This document shows positions 26,701-39,283 of a stretch of 64,000 nucleotides of DNA, in pieces. The DNA comes from Melastoma dodecandrum (Eukaryota; Streptophyta; Magnoliopsida; Myrtales; Melastomataceae), in NCBI GenBank assembly GCA_029817715.1, contig JARUPY010000181.1:62001-126000 (forward strand). Reading direction: 5' to 3'. Both the position numbers and the translations under genes were made by a program. A model generated the notes under the pieces. The model was not told where the DNA came from, made no database searches, and worked only from the letters and a program-made list of their open reading frames with translations. Numbering within the stretch: the first letter of the stretch is position 1; each line of letters starts with the position of its first letter.

Positions 26701-29700
26701 TGTGCATCCCGCATTCCCCGAATATTCGTGCTTCCGAACATGCATTTTCCGAATCCTAAACAAACCCCATATAGTTCCCCAACTATTCGTAACAAGAGTT
26801 ATTCATTTGAGATTCGGGTCTATATCGTTGGAATGAGATCATGAGCACAATGGGAAACCCCATGCACAACTTACGCAATATTGTGCATCCCGCATGCTCT
26901 GAACTTTCGTGCTTACGAACTTGCATTTTTCGAAGACTTAATGATGACCAAATTTTTCCCAAACTATTCAAAATTGGAGTTATACATTCAACATGCGGGT
27001 CCCTTTCGTTGGAATGAGTTCATGTGCAAAATGAGGAACCCCGCGCACAACTTACGCAAAGTTGTCCTGCATGCTCCGAACATTCGTGCTTCCGAACTTG
27101 AATTTTCAGAAGCCTAAATGATCCCCAAATGTTACGCAAACTATTCAAATTTAGAGTTCTACATTCGACCTTCGTGTCCCATTGGTTGGAATGAATTCAT
27201 GTGCCCAATGAGGAACCCCGCACACAACTTACGCAAAGTTGTGCATCCTGCATGCTCCGAACATTCGTGCTTCCAAACTTGAATTTTCAGAAGCCTAAAC
27301 GATCCCCAAATGTTTTCCAAACTATTCAAAACAACAGTTATTCATTCGAGATTCGGATCAACTTTGTTGGAATGAGTTAATGTGCATGGTGAGCGACCCC
27401 GCGCACCACTTACGCAAAGTCGTGCGTCCTACAAGCTCCGAATATTCGTGCTTTCGAACTTGAATATTCAGAAGCCAAAATGATCCCCAAATGTTTCATA
27501 TGCCATTCAAAACAAGAGTTATTCATTCGATATTCGGGTTCATTTCGTTGGAATGAGTTCATGTGCACAATGAGGAGCCCCGCGCACGGCTTACGCAAAG
27601 TTGTGCATCCCGCATGCCCCGAATATTTGTGCTTTCGAACATGCATTTTCCGAACCCAAAACAATCCCCATATAGTTCCCAAACTATTCGTAACAAGAGT
27701 TATTCATTTGAGATTCGGGTCTATATAGTTGGAATGAGCTCATGTGCACAATGGGAAACCCCACGCACAACTTACGCAATGTTGTGCATCCCGCAAGCTC
27801 TGAACTTTCGTGCTTGCGAACTTGCATTTTCCGAAGACTTAATGATGCCCAAATTTTTCCCAAACTATTCAAAATTGGAGTTATACATTCAACATTCGGG
27901 TCCCTTTCGTTGGAATGAGTTCATGTTCACAATGAGGAACCCCGCGCACAACTTACGCAAAGTTGTCCTGCATGCTCCGAACATTCGTGCTTCCGTACTT
28001 GAATTTTCAGAAGCCTAAACGTTCCCCAAATGTTACTTAAACTAATCAAATTTAGAGTTCTACATTCGACATTCGGGTCCTTTTTGTTGGAATGAGTTCA
28101 TGTGCCCAATGAGGAACCCCGCGCACAACTTACGCAAAGTTGTGCATCCTGCATGCTCCGAACATTCGTGCTTCTGAACTGGAATTTTCAGAAGCCTAAA
28201 CGATCCCCAATTGTTTCCCAAACTATTCAAAACAACAGTTATTCATTCGAGATTCGGATCAATTTTCTTGGAATGAGTTCACGTGCACGGTGAGCAACCC
28301 CGCGCACCACTTACTCAAAGTCGTGCGTACTACAAGCTCCGAATATTCGTGCTTCCGAACTTGAATTTTCAGAAGCCAAAGCGATCCCCAAATGTTTCAT
28401 ATACCATTCAAAAGAAGAGTTATTCATTCGATATTCGGGTTCATTTCGTTGGAATGAGTTCATGTGCACAATGAGGAGGCCCGCGCACAGCTTACGCAAA
28501 GTTGTGCATCTCGCATGCCCCGAATATTCGTGCTTTCGAACATGCATTTTCCGAACCCTAAACAATCCCCATATAGTTCCCAAACTATTCGTAACAAGAG
28601 TTATTCATCTGAGATTCGGGGCTATATCGTTGGAATGAGCTCATGAGCACAATGGGAAACCCCATGAACAACTTACGCAAAGTTGTGCATCCCGCATGCT
28701 CTGAACTTTCGTGCGTGCGAACTTGCATTTTCCGAAGACTAAATGATGCCCAAATTTTTCCCAAACTATTCAAAATTGGAGTTATACATTCAACATTCTG
28801 GTCCCTATCGTTGGAATGAGCTCATGAGCACAATGGGAAACCCCATGAACAACTTACGCAAAGTTGTCCTGCATGCTCCAAACATTCGTGCTTCCGTACT
28901 TGAATTTTCAGAAGCCTAAACGATCCCCAAATGTTTCCCAAACTAATCAAATTTAGAGTTCTACATTCAATATTCGGGTCCCTTTCGTTGGAATGAGTTC
29001 ATGTGCCCAATGAGGAACACCGCGCACAACTTACGCAAAGTTGTGCATCCTGCGTGGTCCGAACATTCGTGCTTCCGAATTTGAATTTTCAGAAGCCTAA
29101 ACGATCCCCAAATGTTTCCCAAACTATTCAAAACAACAGTTATTCATTCGAGATTCGGATCAATTTTCTTGGAATGAGTTCATGTGCACGGTGAGCAACC
29201 CCGCGCACCACTTACGCAAAGTCGTGCGTACTACAAGCTCCGAATATTCGTGCTTCCGAACTTGAATTTTCAGAAGCCAAAGCGATCCCCAAATGTTTCA
29301 TATACCATTCAAAAGAAGAGTTATTCATTCGATATTCGGGTTCATTTCGTTGGAATGAGTTCATGTGCACAATAAGGAGCCCCGCGCACAGCTTACGCAA
29401 AGTTGTGCATCCCGCATGCCCCGAATATTCGTACTTCCGAACATGCATTTTCCGGACCCAAAACTATCCCCATGTAGTTCCCAAACTCTTCGTAATAAGA
29501 GTTATTCATCTGAGATTTGGGTCTATATCGTTGGAATGAGCTCATTAGCACAATGGGAAATCCCATGCACAACTTACGCAATTTTGTGCATCCCGCATGC
29601 TCTGAACTTTCGTACGTGCGAACTTGCATTTTTCGAAGCCTAAATGATCCCCAAATTTTTTCCAAACTATTCAAAATTGGAGTTATACATTCAACATTCG

Positions 29701-32700
29701 TGTCCCTTTCGATGGAATGAGTTCATGTGCACATTGTGGAACCCCGTGCACAACTTACGCAATGTTGTCCCGCATGCTCTAAACATTAGTGCCTCCGAAC
29801 TTGAATTTTCAGAAGCCTAAACGATCCCCAAATGTTACCCAAACTATTCAAATTTAGAGTTCAACATTCGACATTCGGGTCCCTTGCGTTGGAATGAGTT
29901 CATGTGCCCAATGAGGAACCCCGCACACAACTTATGCAAAGTTGTGCATCTTGCATACTCCTAACATTCGTTCTTCTGAACTTGAATTTTCAGAAGCCTA
30001 AACGATCCCCAAATGTTTCCCAAACTATTCAAAACAACAGTTATTCATTCGAGATTCGGATCAATTTTCATGGAATGAGTTCATGTGCCCGGTGAGCAAC
30101 CCCGCGCACCACTTACGCAAAGTCGTGCGTACTACAAGCTTCGAATATTCGTGCATCCGAACTTGAATTTTCAGAAGCCAAAACGATCCCCAAATGTTTC
30201 ATATACCATTCAAAATAAGAGTTATTCATTCAATATTCGGGTTCATTTCGTTGGAATGAGTTCCTGTGCACAATGAGGAGCCCCGCGCACAGCTTACGCA
30301 AAGTTGTGCATCCCGCATGCCCCGAATATTCGTGCTTTCGAACATGCATTTTTCGAACCCCAAACAATCCCCATATAGTTCCCAAACTATTCGTAACAAG
30401 AGTTATTCATCTGAGATTCGGGTCTATATCGTTGGAATGAGCTCATGAGCACAATGGGAAACCCCATGCACAACTTACGCAATGTTGTGCATCCCGCATG
30501 CTCTGAACTTTCGTGCGTGCGAACATGCATTTTTCGAAGACTAAATGATGCCCAAATTTTTCCCAATCTATTCAAAATTGGAGTTATACATTCAACATTC
30601 CGGTCCCTTTCGTTGGAATGAGTTCATGTGCACAATGAGGAACCCCGCGCACAACTTACGCAAAGTTGTCCTGCATGCTCCGAACATTCGTGCTTCCGAA
30701 CTTGAATTTTCAGAAGCCTAAACGATCCCCAAATGTTTCCCAAACTAATCAAATTTAGAGTTCTTCATTCAACATTCGGGTCCCTTGCGTTGGAATGAGT
30801 TCATGTGCCCAATGAGGAACACCGCGCACAACTTACGCAAAGTTGTGCATCCTGCATGCTCCGAACATTCGTGCTTCTGAACTTGAATTTTCAGAAGCCT
30901 AAACGATCCCAAATGTTTCCCAAACTATTCAAAACAACAGTTATTCATTCGAGATTCGGATCACTTTTCTTGGAATGAGTTCATGTGCACGGTGAGCAAC
31001 CCGGCGCACCACTTACGCAAAGTCGTGCGTACTACAAGCTCCGAATATTCGTGCTTCCGAACTTGAATTTTCAGAAGCCAAAACGATCTCCAAATGTTTC
31101 ATATACCATTCAAAACAAGAGTTATTCATTCGATATTCGGGTACCTTTCGTTGGAATGAGTTCATGTGCACAATCAGGAGCCCCGCGCACAGCTTACGCA
31201 AAGTTGTGCATCCCGCATGCCCCGAATATTCGTACTTCCGAACATGCATTTTCCTGACCCTAAACAATCCCCATGTAGTTCCCAAACTCTTCGTAACAAG
31301 AGTTATTCATCTGAGATTTGGGTCTATATCGTTGGAATGAGCTCATGAGCACAATGGGAAACCCCATGCACAACTTACGCAATTTTGCGCATCCCGCATG
31401 CTCTGAACTTTCGTGCGTGCGAACTTGCATTTTTCGAAGCCTAAATGATCCCCAAATTTTTTCCAAACTATTCAAAATTGGAGTTATACATTCAACATTC
31501 GTGTCCCATTCGTTAGAATGAGTTCATGTGCACATTGTGGAACCCCGCGCACAACTTATGCAATGTTGTCCTGCATGCTCTAAATATTAGTGCCTCCGAA
31601 CTTGAACTCTCAGAAGCCTAAACGATCCCCAAATGTTACCCAAACTATTCAAATTTAGAGTTCTACATTCGACATTCGGGTCCCTTGCGTTGGAATGAGT
31701 TCATGTGCCCAATGAGGAACCCCACACACAACTTATGCAAAGTTGTGCATCCTGCATACTCCTAACATTCGTTCTTCTGAACTTGAATTTTCAGAAGCCT
31801 AAACGATCCCCAAATGTTTCCCAAACTATTCAAAACAACAGTTATTCATTCGAGATTCGGATCAATTTTCTTGGAATGAGTTCATGTGCACGGTGAGCAA
31901 CCCTGCGCACCACTTACGCAAAGTCGTGCGTACTACAAGCTCCGAATATTCGTGCTTCCGAACTTGAATTTTCAGAAGCCAAAACGATCCCCAAATGTTT
32001 CATATACCATTCAAAATAAGAGTTATTCATTCGATATTCGGGATCATTTCGTTGGAATGAGTTCATGTGCACAATGAGGAGCCCCGCGCACAGCTTACGC
32101 AAAGTTGTGCATCCCGCATGCCCCGAATATTCGTGCTTCCGAGCATGCATTTTCCGAACCCTAAACAATCCCCATATAGTTCCCAAACTATTCGTAACAA
32201 GAGTTATTCATCTGAGATTTCGGTCTATATCGTTGGAATAAGCTCATGAGCACAATGGGAAACCCCATGCACAACTTACGCAATGTTGTGCATCCCGCAT
32301 GCTCTGAACTTTCGTGCTTGCGAACTTGCTTTTTCCGAAGACTAAATGATGCCCAAATTTTTCCCTAACTATTCAAAATTGGAGTTATACATTCAACATT
32401 CGGGTCCCTTTCGTTGGAATGAGTTCACGTGCACAATGAGGAACCCCGCGCACAACGTACGCAAAGTTTTCCTGCATGCTCCGAACTTTCGTGCTTTCGA
32501 ACATGAATTTTCATAAGCCTAAACGATCCCCAAATGTTACCCAAACTAATCAAATTTCGAGTTCTACATTCGACATTCGGGTCCCTTTCGTTGGAATGAG
32601 TTCATGTGCCCAATGAGAAACCCCGCGCACGACTTACGCAAAGTTGTGCATCCTGCATGGTCCGAACATTCGTGCTTCTGAACTTGAATTTTCAGAAGCC

Positions 32701-33687
32701 TAAACGATCCCCAAATTTTTCCTAAACTATTCAAAACAACAGTTATTAATTCGAGATTCGGATCAATTTTGTTGGAATGAGTTCATGTGCACGGTGAGCA
32801 ACCCCACGCACCACTTACGCAAAGTCGTGCGTACTACAAGCTCCGAATATTCGTGCTTCCGAAATTGAATTTTCCGAAACCAAAACGATCCCCAAATGTT
32901 TCATATACCATTCAAAACAAGAGTTATTCATTCGATATTCGGGTACCTTTCGTTGGAATGAGTTCATCTGCACAATCAGGAGCCCCGCGCACAGCTTACG
33001 CAAAGTTGTGCATCCCGCATGCCCCGAATATTCGTACTTCCGAACATGCATTTTCCGAACCCTAAACAATCCCCATATAGTTCCCAAACTCTTCGTAACA
33101 AGAGTTATTCATCTGAGATTCGGGTCTATATTGTTGGAATGAGCTCATGAGCACAATGGGAAACCCCATGCACAACTTACGCAATGTTGTGCATCCCGCA
33201 TGCTCTGAACTTTCGTGCTTAAGAACTTGCAGTTTCAGAAGCCTAAATGAGCCCCAAATTTTTTCCAAACTATTCAAAATTGGAGTTATACATTCAACAT
33301 TCGTGTCCCTTTCGTTGGAATGAGTTCATGTGCACATTGTGGAACCACGCGCACAACTTACGCAAAGTTGTCCTGCATGCTCTAAACATTAGTGCTTCCG
33401 AACTTGAATTTTCAAAAGCCTAAACGATCCCCAAATGTTACCCAAACTATTCAAATTTAGAGATCTACATTCGACATACGGGTCCCTTGCGTTGGAATGA
33501 GTTCATGTGCCCAATGGGGAACCCCGCGCACAACTTATGCAAAGTTGTGCATCCTGCATGCTCTGAACATTCGTGCTTCTGAACTTGAATTTTCAGAAGC
33601 CTAAACGATCCCCAAATGTTTCCCAAACTATTCAAAACAACAGTTATTCATTCGAGATTCGGATCAATTTTCTTGGAATGAGTTCAT
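23778..33687. repeat. Eleven regular 901-bp (5-monomer) HOR units
   Basis: From one m1 monomer to the homologous m1 monomer is 9910 bases, which is eleven times 901 within one base. Within each unit the order is m1-m2-m3-m4-m5, four monomers of 181 and one of 177 (m4 lacks four bases where the others read GTTGTGCATCC). This is the most regular part of the array, unlike the mixed 5/6/7-monomer pattern to its left. Sequence identity between units is high but visibly lower than between the two large duplicated blocks. Confidence 0.88.
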
Positions 33688-34219
33688 GTGCACGATGAGC
33701 AACCCCGCGCACCACTTACGCAAAGTCGTGCGTCCTACAAGCTCCGAATATTCGTGCTTCCGAACTTGAATTTTCAGAAGCCAAAACGATCCCCAAATGT
33801 TTCATATACCATTCAAAATAAGAGTTATTCATTCGATATTCGGGATCATTTCGTTGGAATGAGTTCATGTGCACAATGAGGAGCCCCGCGCACAGCTTAC
33901 GCAAAGTTGTGCATCCCGCATGCCCCGAATATTCGTGCTTCCGAGCATGCATTTTCTGAACCCTAAACAATCTCCATATAATTCCCAAACTATTCGTAAC
34001 AAAAGTTATTCATCTGAGATTCGGGTCTATATCGTTGGAATGAGCTCATGAGTACAATGGGAAACCCCATGCACCACTTACGGAATGTTGTGCATCCCGC
34101 ATGCTCTGAACTTTCGTGCTTGCGAACTTGCATTTTTCGAATACTAAATGATGCCCAAATTTTTTCCAAACTATTCAAAATTGGAGTTATACATTCAACA
34201 TTCGGGTCACTTTCGTTGG

Positions 34220-34410
34220 AATGAGTTCATGTGCACAATGAGGAACCCCGCGCACACCTTACGCAAAGTTGTCCTGCATGCTCCGAACATTCGTGCTTCC
34301 GAACATGAATTTTCAGAAGCCAAAACGATCCCCAAATGTTTCATATACCATTCGAAACAAGAGTTATTCATTCGATATTCGGGTACCTTTCGTTGGAATG
34401 AGTTCATGTG
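34220..34410. repeat. Hybrid m4/m1 monomer making a 3-monomer unit
   Basis: An m4 monomer (AAAGTTGTCCTGCATG) passes into m1-type sequence (AGAAGCCAAAACGATCCCC, then CATATACCATTCGAAAC) without an intervening m5. The m1-to-m1 distance here is 539, equal to 181+181+177, so m5 and part of m1 were lost. This is the product expected of unequal exchange between misaligned monomers inside the HOR. Confidence 0.75.
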
Positions 34411-36172
34411 CACAATGAGGAGCCCCGCGCACAGCTTACGCAAAGTTGTGCATCCCGCATGCCCCGAATATTCGTGCTTCCGAACATGCATTTTCCGAAC
34501 CCTAAATAATCCCCATATAGTTCCCAAACAATTCGTAACAAGAGTTATTCATCTGAGATTCCGGTCTATGTCGTTGGAATGAGCTCATGAGCATGATGGG
34601 AAACCCCATGTACAACTTACGCAATGTTGTGCATCCCGCAAGCTCTGAACTTTCGTGCTTGCGAACTTGCATTTTCCGAAGACTAAATGATGCCCAAATT
34701 TTTTCCAAACTATTCAAAATTGGAGTTATACATTCAACATTCGGGTCCCTTTTGTTGGAATGAGTTCATGTGCACAATGAGGAACCTCACGCACAACTTA
34801 CGCAAAGTTGTCCTGCATGCTCCGAACATTCGTGCTTCCGAACTTGAATTTTCAGAAGCCTAAACGATCCCCAAATGTTACCCAAACTAATCAAATTTAG
34901 AGTTCTACATTCGACATTCAGGTCCCTTTCATTGGAATGACTTCTTGTGCCCAATGAAGAACCCCGCGCACAACTTACGCAAAGTTGTGCATGCTGCATG
35001 CTCCGAACATTCGTTCTTCTGAACTTGAATTTTCAGAAGCCTAAACGATACCCAAATGTTTCCCAAACTATTCAAAACAACAGTTATTCATTCGAGATTC
35101 GGATCAATTTTGTTGGAATGAGTTCATGTGCACGGTGAGCAACCCCGCGCACCACTTACGCAAAGTCGTGCATCCTACATGCTTCGAATATTCCTGCTTT
35201 CGAACTTGAATTTTCGGAAGCCAAAACGATCCCTAAATGTTTCATATACCATTCAAAACAAGAGTTATTCATTCGATATTCGGGTTCATTTCACAATGAG
35301 GAGCCCCGCGCACAGCTTACGCAAAGTTGTGCATCCCGCATGCCCCGAATATTCGTGCTTCCGAACATGCATTTTCCGAACCCTAAATAATCCCCATATA
35401 GTTCCCAAACAATTCGTAACAAGAGTTATTCATCTGAGATTCCGGTCTATGTCGTTGGAATGAGCTCATGAGCATGATGGGAAACCCCATGTACAACTTA
35501 CGCAATGTTGTGCATCCCGCAAGCTCTGAACTTTCGTGCTTGCGAACTTGCATTTTCCGAAGACTAAATGATGCCCAAATTTTTTCCAAACTATTCAAAA
35601 TTGGAGTTATACATTCAACATTCGGGTCCCTTTTGTTGGAATGAGTTCATGTGCACAATGAGGAACCTCACGCACAACTTACGCAAAGTTGTCCTGCATG
35701 CTCCGAACATTCGTGCTTCCGAACTTGAATTTTCAGAAGCCTAAACGATCCCCAAATGTTACCCAAACTATTCAAATTTAGAGTTCTACATTCGACATTC
35801 AGGTCCCTTTCATTGGAATGACTTCTTGTGCCCAATGAAGAACCCCGCGCACAACTTACGCAAAGTTGTGCATGCTGCATGCTCCGAACATTCGTTCTTC
35901 TGAACTTGAATTTTCAGAAGCCTAAACGATACCCAAATGTTTCCCAAACTATTCAAAACAACAGTTATTCATTCGAGATTCGGATCAATTTTGTTGGAAT
36001 GAGTTCATGTGCACGGTGAGCAACCCCGCGCACCACTTACGCAAAGTCGTGCATCCTACATGCTTCGAATATTCCTGCTTTCGAACTTGAATTTTCGGAA
36101 GCCAAAACGATCCCTAAATGTTTCATATACCATTCAAAACAAGAGTTATTCATTCGATATTCGGGTTCATTT
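34411..36172. repeat. Two tandem copies of an 881-bp HOR unit
   Basis: Copy 1 (34411-35291) and copy 2 (35292-36172) are nearly identical; visible differences include ACTAATC against ACTATTC around 34.88/35.77 kb. The unit is a 901-bp five-mer minus 20 bp: at 35281-35300 and again at 36162-36181 the sequence goes directly from GGTTCATTT to CACAATGAGG, removing the rest of TTTCGTTGG plus the 15-bp box. Both copies share the deletion, so it predates the duplication. A third start of the unit follows for about 50 bases before diverging. Confidence 0.9.
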
Positions 36173-38418
36173 CACAATGAGGAGCCCCGCGCATAGCTTA
36201 CGCAAAGTTGTGCATCCCGCATGTCCGAACTTTCGTGCTTCCAAACATGCATTTTTCGAAGCCTAAATGATCCCCAAATGTCTCTCAAACTATTCAATAT
36301 AAGAGTTATACATTCGAGATTCGGGTCTATTTCGTTGGAATGGGTTTTTGTGTACAATGAGGAACCCCGCGCACATTTTACGCAAAGTTGTACATCCCGC
36401 ATACTCCAAACATTCGTGCTTCCGAACTTGCATTTTCCGAACCATAAACGTATCCCAAATAGTTCCCAAACTAATTATAACAAGAGTTATTCATCTGAGA
36501 TTCGGGTCCATATCGTTGGAATGAGCTCACCTAGCGCACAACTTACGCAATGTTGTTCATCCCGCATGCTCTAAACATTCGTACTTCCGAACATGCATTT
36601 TTCAATTACTAAACGATCCCCAAATATTTCCCACACCATTCAAAACAAGTGGTATTCATTCGATATTCGGGTCCATTTCGTTGGAATGAGTTCATGTGCA
36701 CAATGAGGAGCTCGCGCACAGCATACGCAAAGTTGTGCATTCCGCATGCTCCGAATATTCGCGCTACCGAAATTGAATCTTCAGAAGCCTAAACGATCCC
36801 AAATGTTTCCCAAACTATTCAAAACAAGGGTTATTCATTCGAGATTTGTATCAATTTCGTTGGAATGAGTTCATGTGTACCGTGAGCAACCCCGCGCACA
36901 TTTCGAGATTCGAGATTCGGCTCCATTTCGTTGGAATGGGTTCATGTGAACAATGAGGAACCCCGCGCACATTTTACGCAAAGTTGTACATCCCGCTTGC
37001 TCCGAACATTCGTGCTGCCGAACATGCATTTTTCAAACCCTAAACGATCCCCAAATAGTTCCCAAACTATTTATAACAAGAGTTATTCATCTGAGATTCT
37101 GGTCCATATCGTTAGAATGAGCTCATGAGTAGAATGAGAAACCCCGTGTACAACTTACGCAACGTTGTGGATCCCGCATGCTCCGAACATTCGTGCTTCC
37201 GAACAAGCATTTTATGAACCATAACAATCCCCAAATAGTTCTCAAACTATTTATAACAAGAGTTATTCATCTGAGATTCGGGTCCATATCATTGGAATGA
37301 GCTCATGAGTACAATGAGAAACCCCGCGCACCACTTACGCAATGTTAGGCATCCCGCATGCTCCGAACATTCGTGCTTCCGAACATGCATTTTCCAAATA
37401 CTAAACGATCCCCAAATATTTCCCACACCATTCAAAACAAGTGTTATTCATTCGATGTTCGGGTTTATTTCGTTGGAATGAGTTCGTGCGCACAATGAGG
37501 AGCCCCGCGCACAGCATACGCAAAGTTGTGCATCCCGCATGCTCCGAACATTCGTGCTTCCAAACATGCAATTTCCAAATACTAAACGATCCCCAAATGT
37601 TTCCCAAACCATTCAAAACAAGGGTTATTCATTCGAGATTCGGATCAATTTCGTTGGAATGAGTTCATGTCCACAGTGAGCAACTCCGCGCACAACTCAG
37701 CAAAGTTGTGCATCCTACAAGCTCCGAATATTCGTGATTCCGAACTTGAATTTCATAAGCCTAAACGATCCCCAAATTTTTTGTAAATAATTCAAAACAA
37801 GAGTTATTCATTCGACATTCGGGTCCCTTTCGTTGGAATGAGTTCATGTGCTCAGTGAGAAACCCCGTGCACAACATACGCAAAGTTGTGCATCCTGCAT
37901 GCTCCGAACATTCGTGCTTCCGAACTTGAATTTTCATAAGCCAAAACGATCAACAAATGTTTCCCAAACTATTCAAAACAAGGGTTATTCATTTGAGATT
38001 CGGATCAATTTCGTTGGAATGAGTTCATGTGCACCGTTAGCAACCCCGCGCACAACTTACTCAAAGTTGTGCATCCTGCATGCTCCGAACATTCGTGCTT
38101 CCGAACTTGAATTTTCAGAAGCCTAAACGATCCCCAAATATTTCCCAAACTATTCAAAACAAGGGTTATTCATTCGAGAATCGGATCAATTTTGTTGGAA
38201 TGAGTTCATGTGCACAATGGGATACCCCGTGCACAACTTACGCAAAGTTGTGCATCCTCCAAGCTCCAAATATTCGTGCTTCCGAACTTGAATTTTCAGA
38301 AGCCTAAATGATCCCCAAATGTTTCATAAACCATTTAAAACAAGAGTTATTCATTCTAGATTCTAGTGCATATCGTTGGAATGAGTTCATGTGCACAGTG
38401 AGAAACCCCACGCACGAC
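36173..38418. repeat. Diverged right edge of the 181-bp array
   Basis: About twelve monomers with much higher divergence, loss of the m1-m5 order, and internal rearrangements (for example around 36890-36930, where GCGCACATTTCGAGATTCGAG fuses two monomer parts). Monomer decay at array edges is expected where unequal exchange no longer homogenises copies. The last monomer breaks off after GAAACCCCACGCACGAC and is followed at once by integrase sequence. Confidence 0.9.
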
Positions 38419-39283
38419 CAAATGATGCGGATTTCTACATTCGCGAAATTGTTCGGCTGCATGGTATGCCAACGATGATTGTATCTTATCGTGATGCAAA
38501 GTTCCTGAGTTACTTCTGGAAGACATTGTGGCACAAGCTTGGGATGAAACTACTCTTCAGACTGATGGCCAAACGGAGGTAGTTAATCGAACAATGGGAG
38601 CCATCCTTAGAACAATGGTGTCAAAGAATCGGAAGGATTGGAACATCAAGCTTGCCCATGCCGAATTTACATACAATCGAGCTCCTCACAGCACTACGAA
38701 AGCATCTCCCTTTGAGGTAGTTTATGGTATTAACCCGCAGGTGCCTATTGAACTATTACCGATGCCGAGCAAGGATGCCGTGAACATGGATGCTGTCAAA
38801 CGAGCCGAGGCAATGCTGAAACTCCACCAGCAGATTCGAGAAAATATAGAGAAGCAAAATGAAAGATACATGAAGAAGGCGAACCAAGGACGTAAAGAAC
38901 GGATCTTCCAACCCGGTGATCTGGTGTGGATTCATCTTCGTAAGGAAAGGTTCTCTACAAGACGAAAGAATAAACTCATGCCTCGAGCAGAATGACCTTT
39001 TCGTGTGGTGGAACGGATCAACAATAACGCCCACAAGATCGACCTCCCGGGGGAATACGGAGTTTCGGCAACTTTCAATATTCTGGACCTGGCACCATAC
39101 TAGGATGATGAAGACCCCTTAGATCTGAGGACAAATCTTTTCCAACAAAGGGGGAATGATGCGCACTACAACCAGAACGAAGAAGTTACAATCAATGAGG
39201 AAGTTGTGGCGTATAATGTGCTGGAGTGGATTGGACCAAGTAATGCTTCATTTGGGGAAGTTGGAAGCATTTTGGAGAAGTAA
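38419..39283 (+). pseudogene. Integrase C-terminal part of a Ty3/gypsy element (family A, copy 1)
   Basis: Remnant of a retrotransposon integrase, the enzyme that inserts reverse-transcribed DNA into the host genome. It begins within the catalytic core: KIVRLHG-type and [13 protein letters not shown] motifs are readable, with the second catalytic Asp of SDRD changed to Tyr. The region before [11 protein letters not shown] is shortened by about 24 bases compared with the minus-strand copy. The C-terminal domain follows (PFEVVYG, GDLVWIHLRKERF). Two in-frame stops occur (38993-38995 and near 39100). The frame then runs past the usual end through [13 protein letters not shown] into the LTR and stops at 39281-39283. 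No canonical chromodomain is visible. The LTR overlap fits the CRM clade of plant chromoviruses. The 5' part is missing because the satellite array abuts directly. Confidence 0.92.
39147..39156 (+). other. Polypurine tract of family A
   Basis: AAAGGGGGAA lies immediately before the TG that starts the LTR, the position where plus-strand DNA synthesis is primed in LTR retrotransposons. It lies inside the integrase reading frame, between the QQRG and ND residues. Confidence 0.8.

Larger units (their letters stand above)
13450..38418. repeat. 181-bp satellite array with higher-order repeats
   Basis: About 138 head-to-tail monomers with a basic period of 181 bases, clearly homologous to the 166-bp satellite. 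Relative to that unit each has an extra GAATGAGTTCATGTG between TTTCGTTG and CACAATGAGG. Five monomer types can be told apart: m1 (GAGCAACCCCGCGCACCAC), m2 (GAGGAGCCCCGCGCACAGC), m3 (ATGGGAAACCCCATGCAC), m4 (AAAGTTGTCCTGCATG, 4 bp shorter) and m5 (CCCAATGAGGAACC with AAAACAACAGTTATTC). They follow in that order as a 901-bp unit. Divergence grows toward the right edge, where the array stops inside a monomer at a retrotransposon fragment. Centromeric role is inferred from period, length and HOR structure. Confidence 0.96.

Noticed and set aside
1..38400. Hundreds of 60-150 codon open frames on both strands in the satellite region
   Set aside because: They repeat with the monomer period, shift frame each unit (166 and 181 are not multiples of 3), and occur on both strands. 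They reflect low stop-codon density in the monomer, not genes.
1..38400. Regular repeats suggesting a CRISPR array
   Set aside because: There are no unique spacers; the entire 166- or 181-bp unit is repeated, which is satellite DNA.
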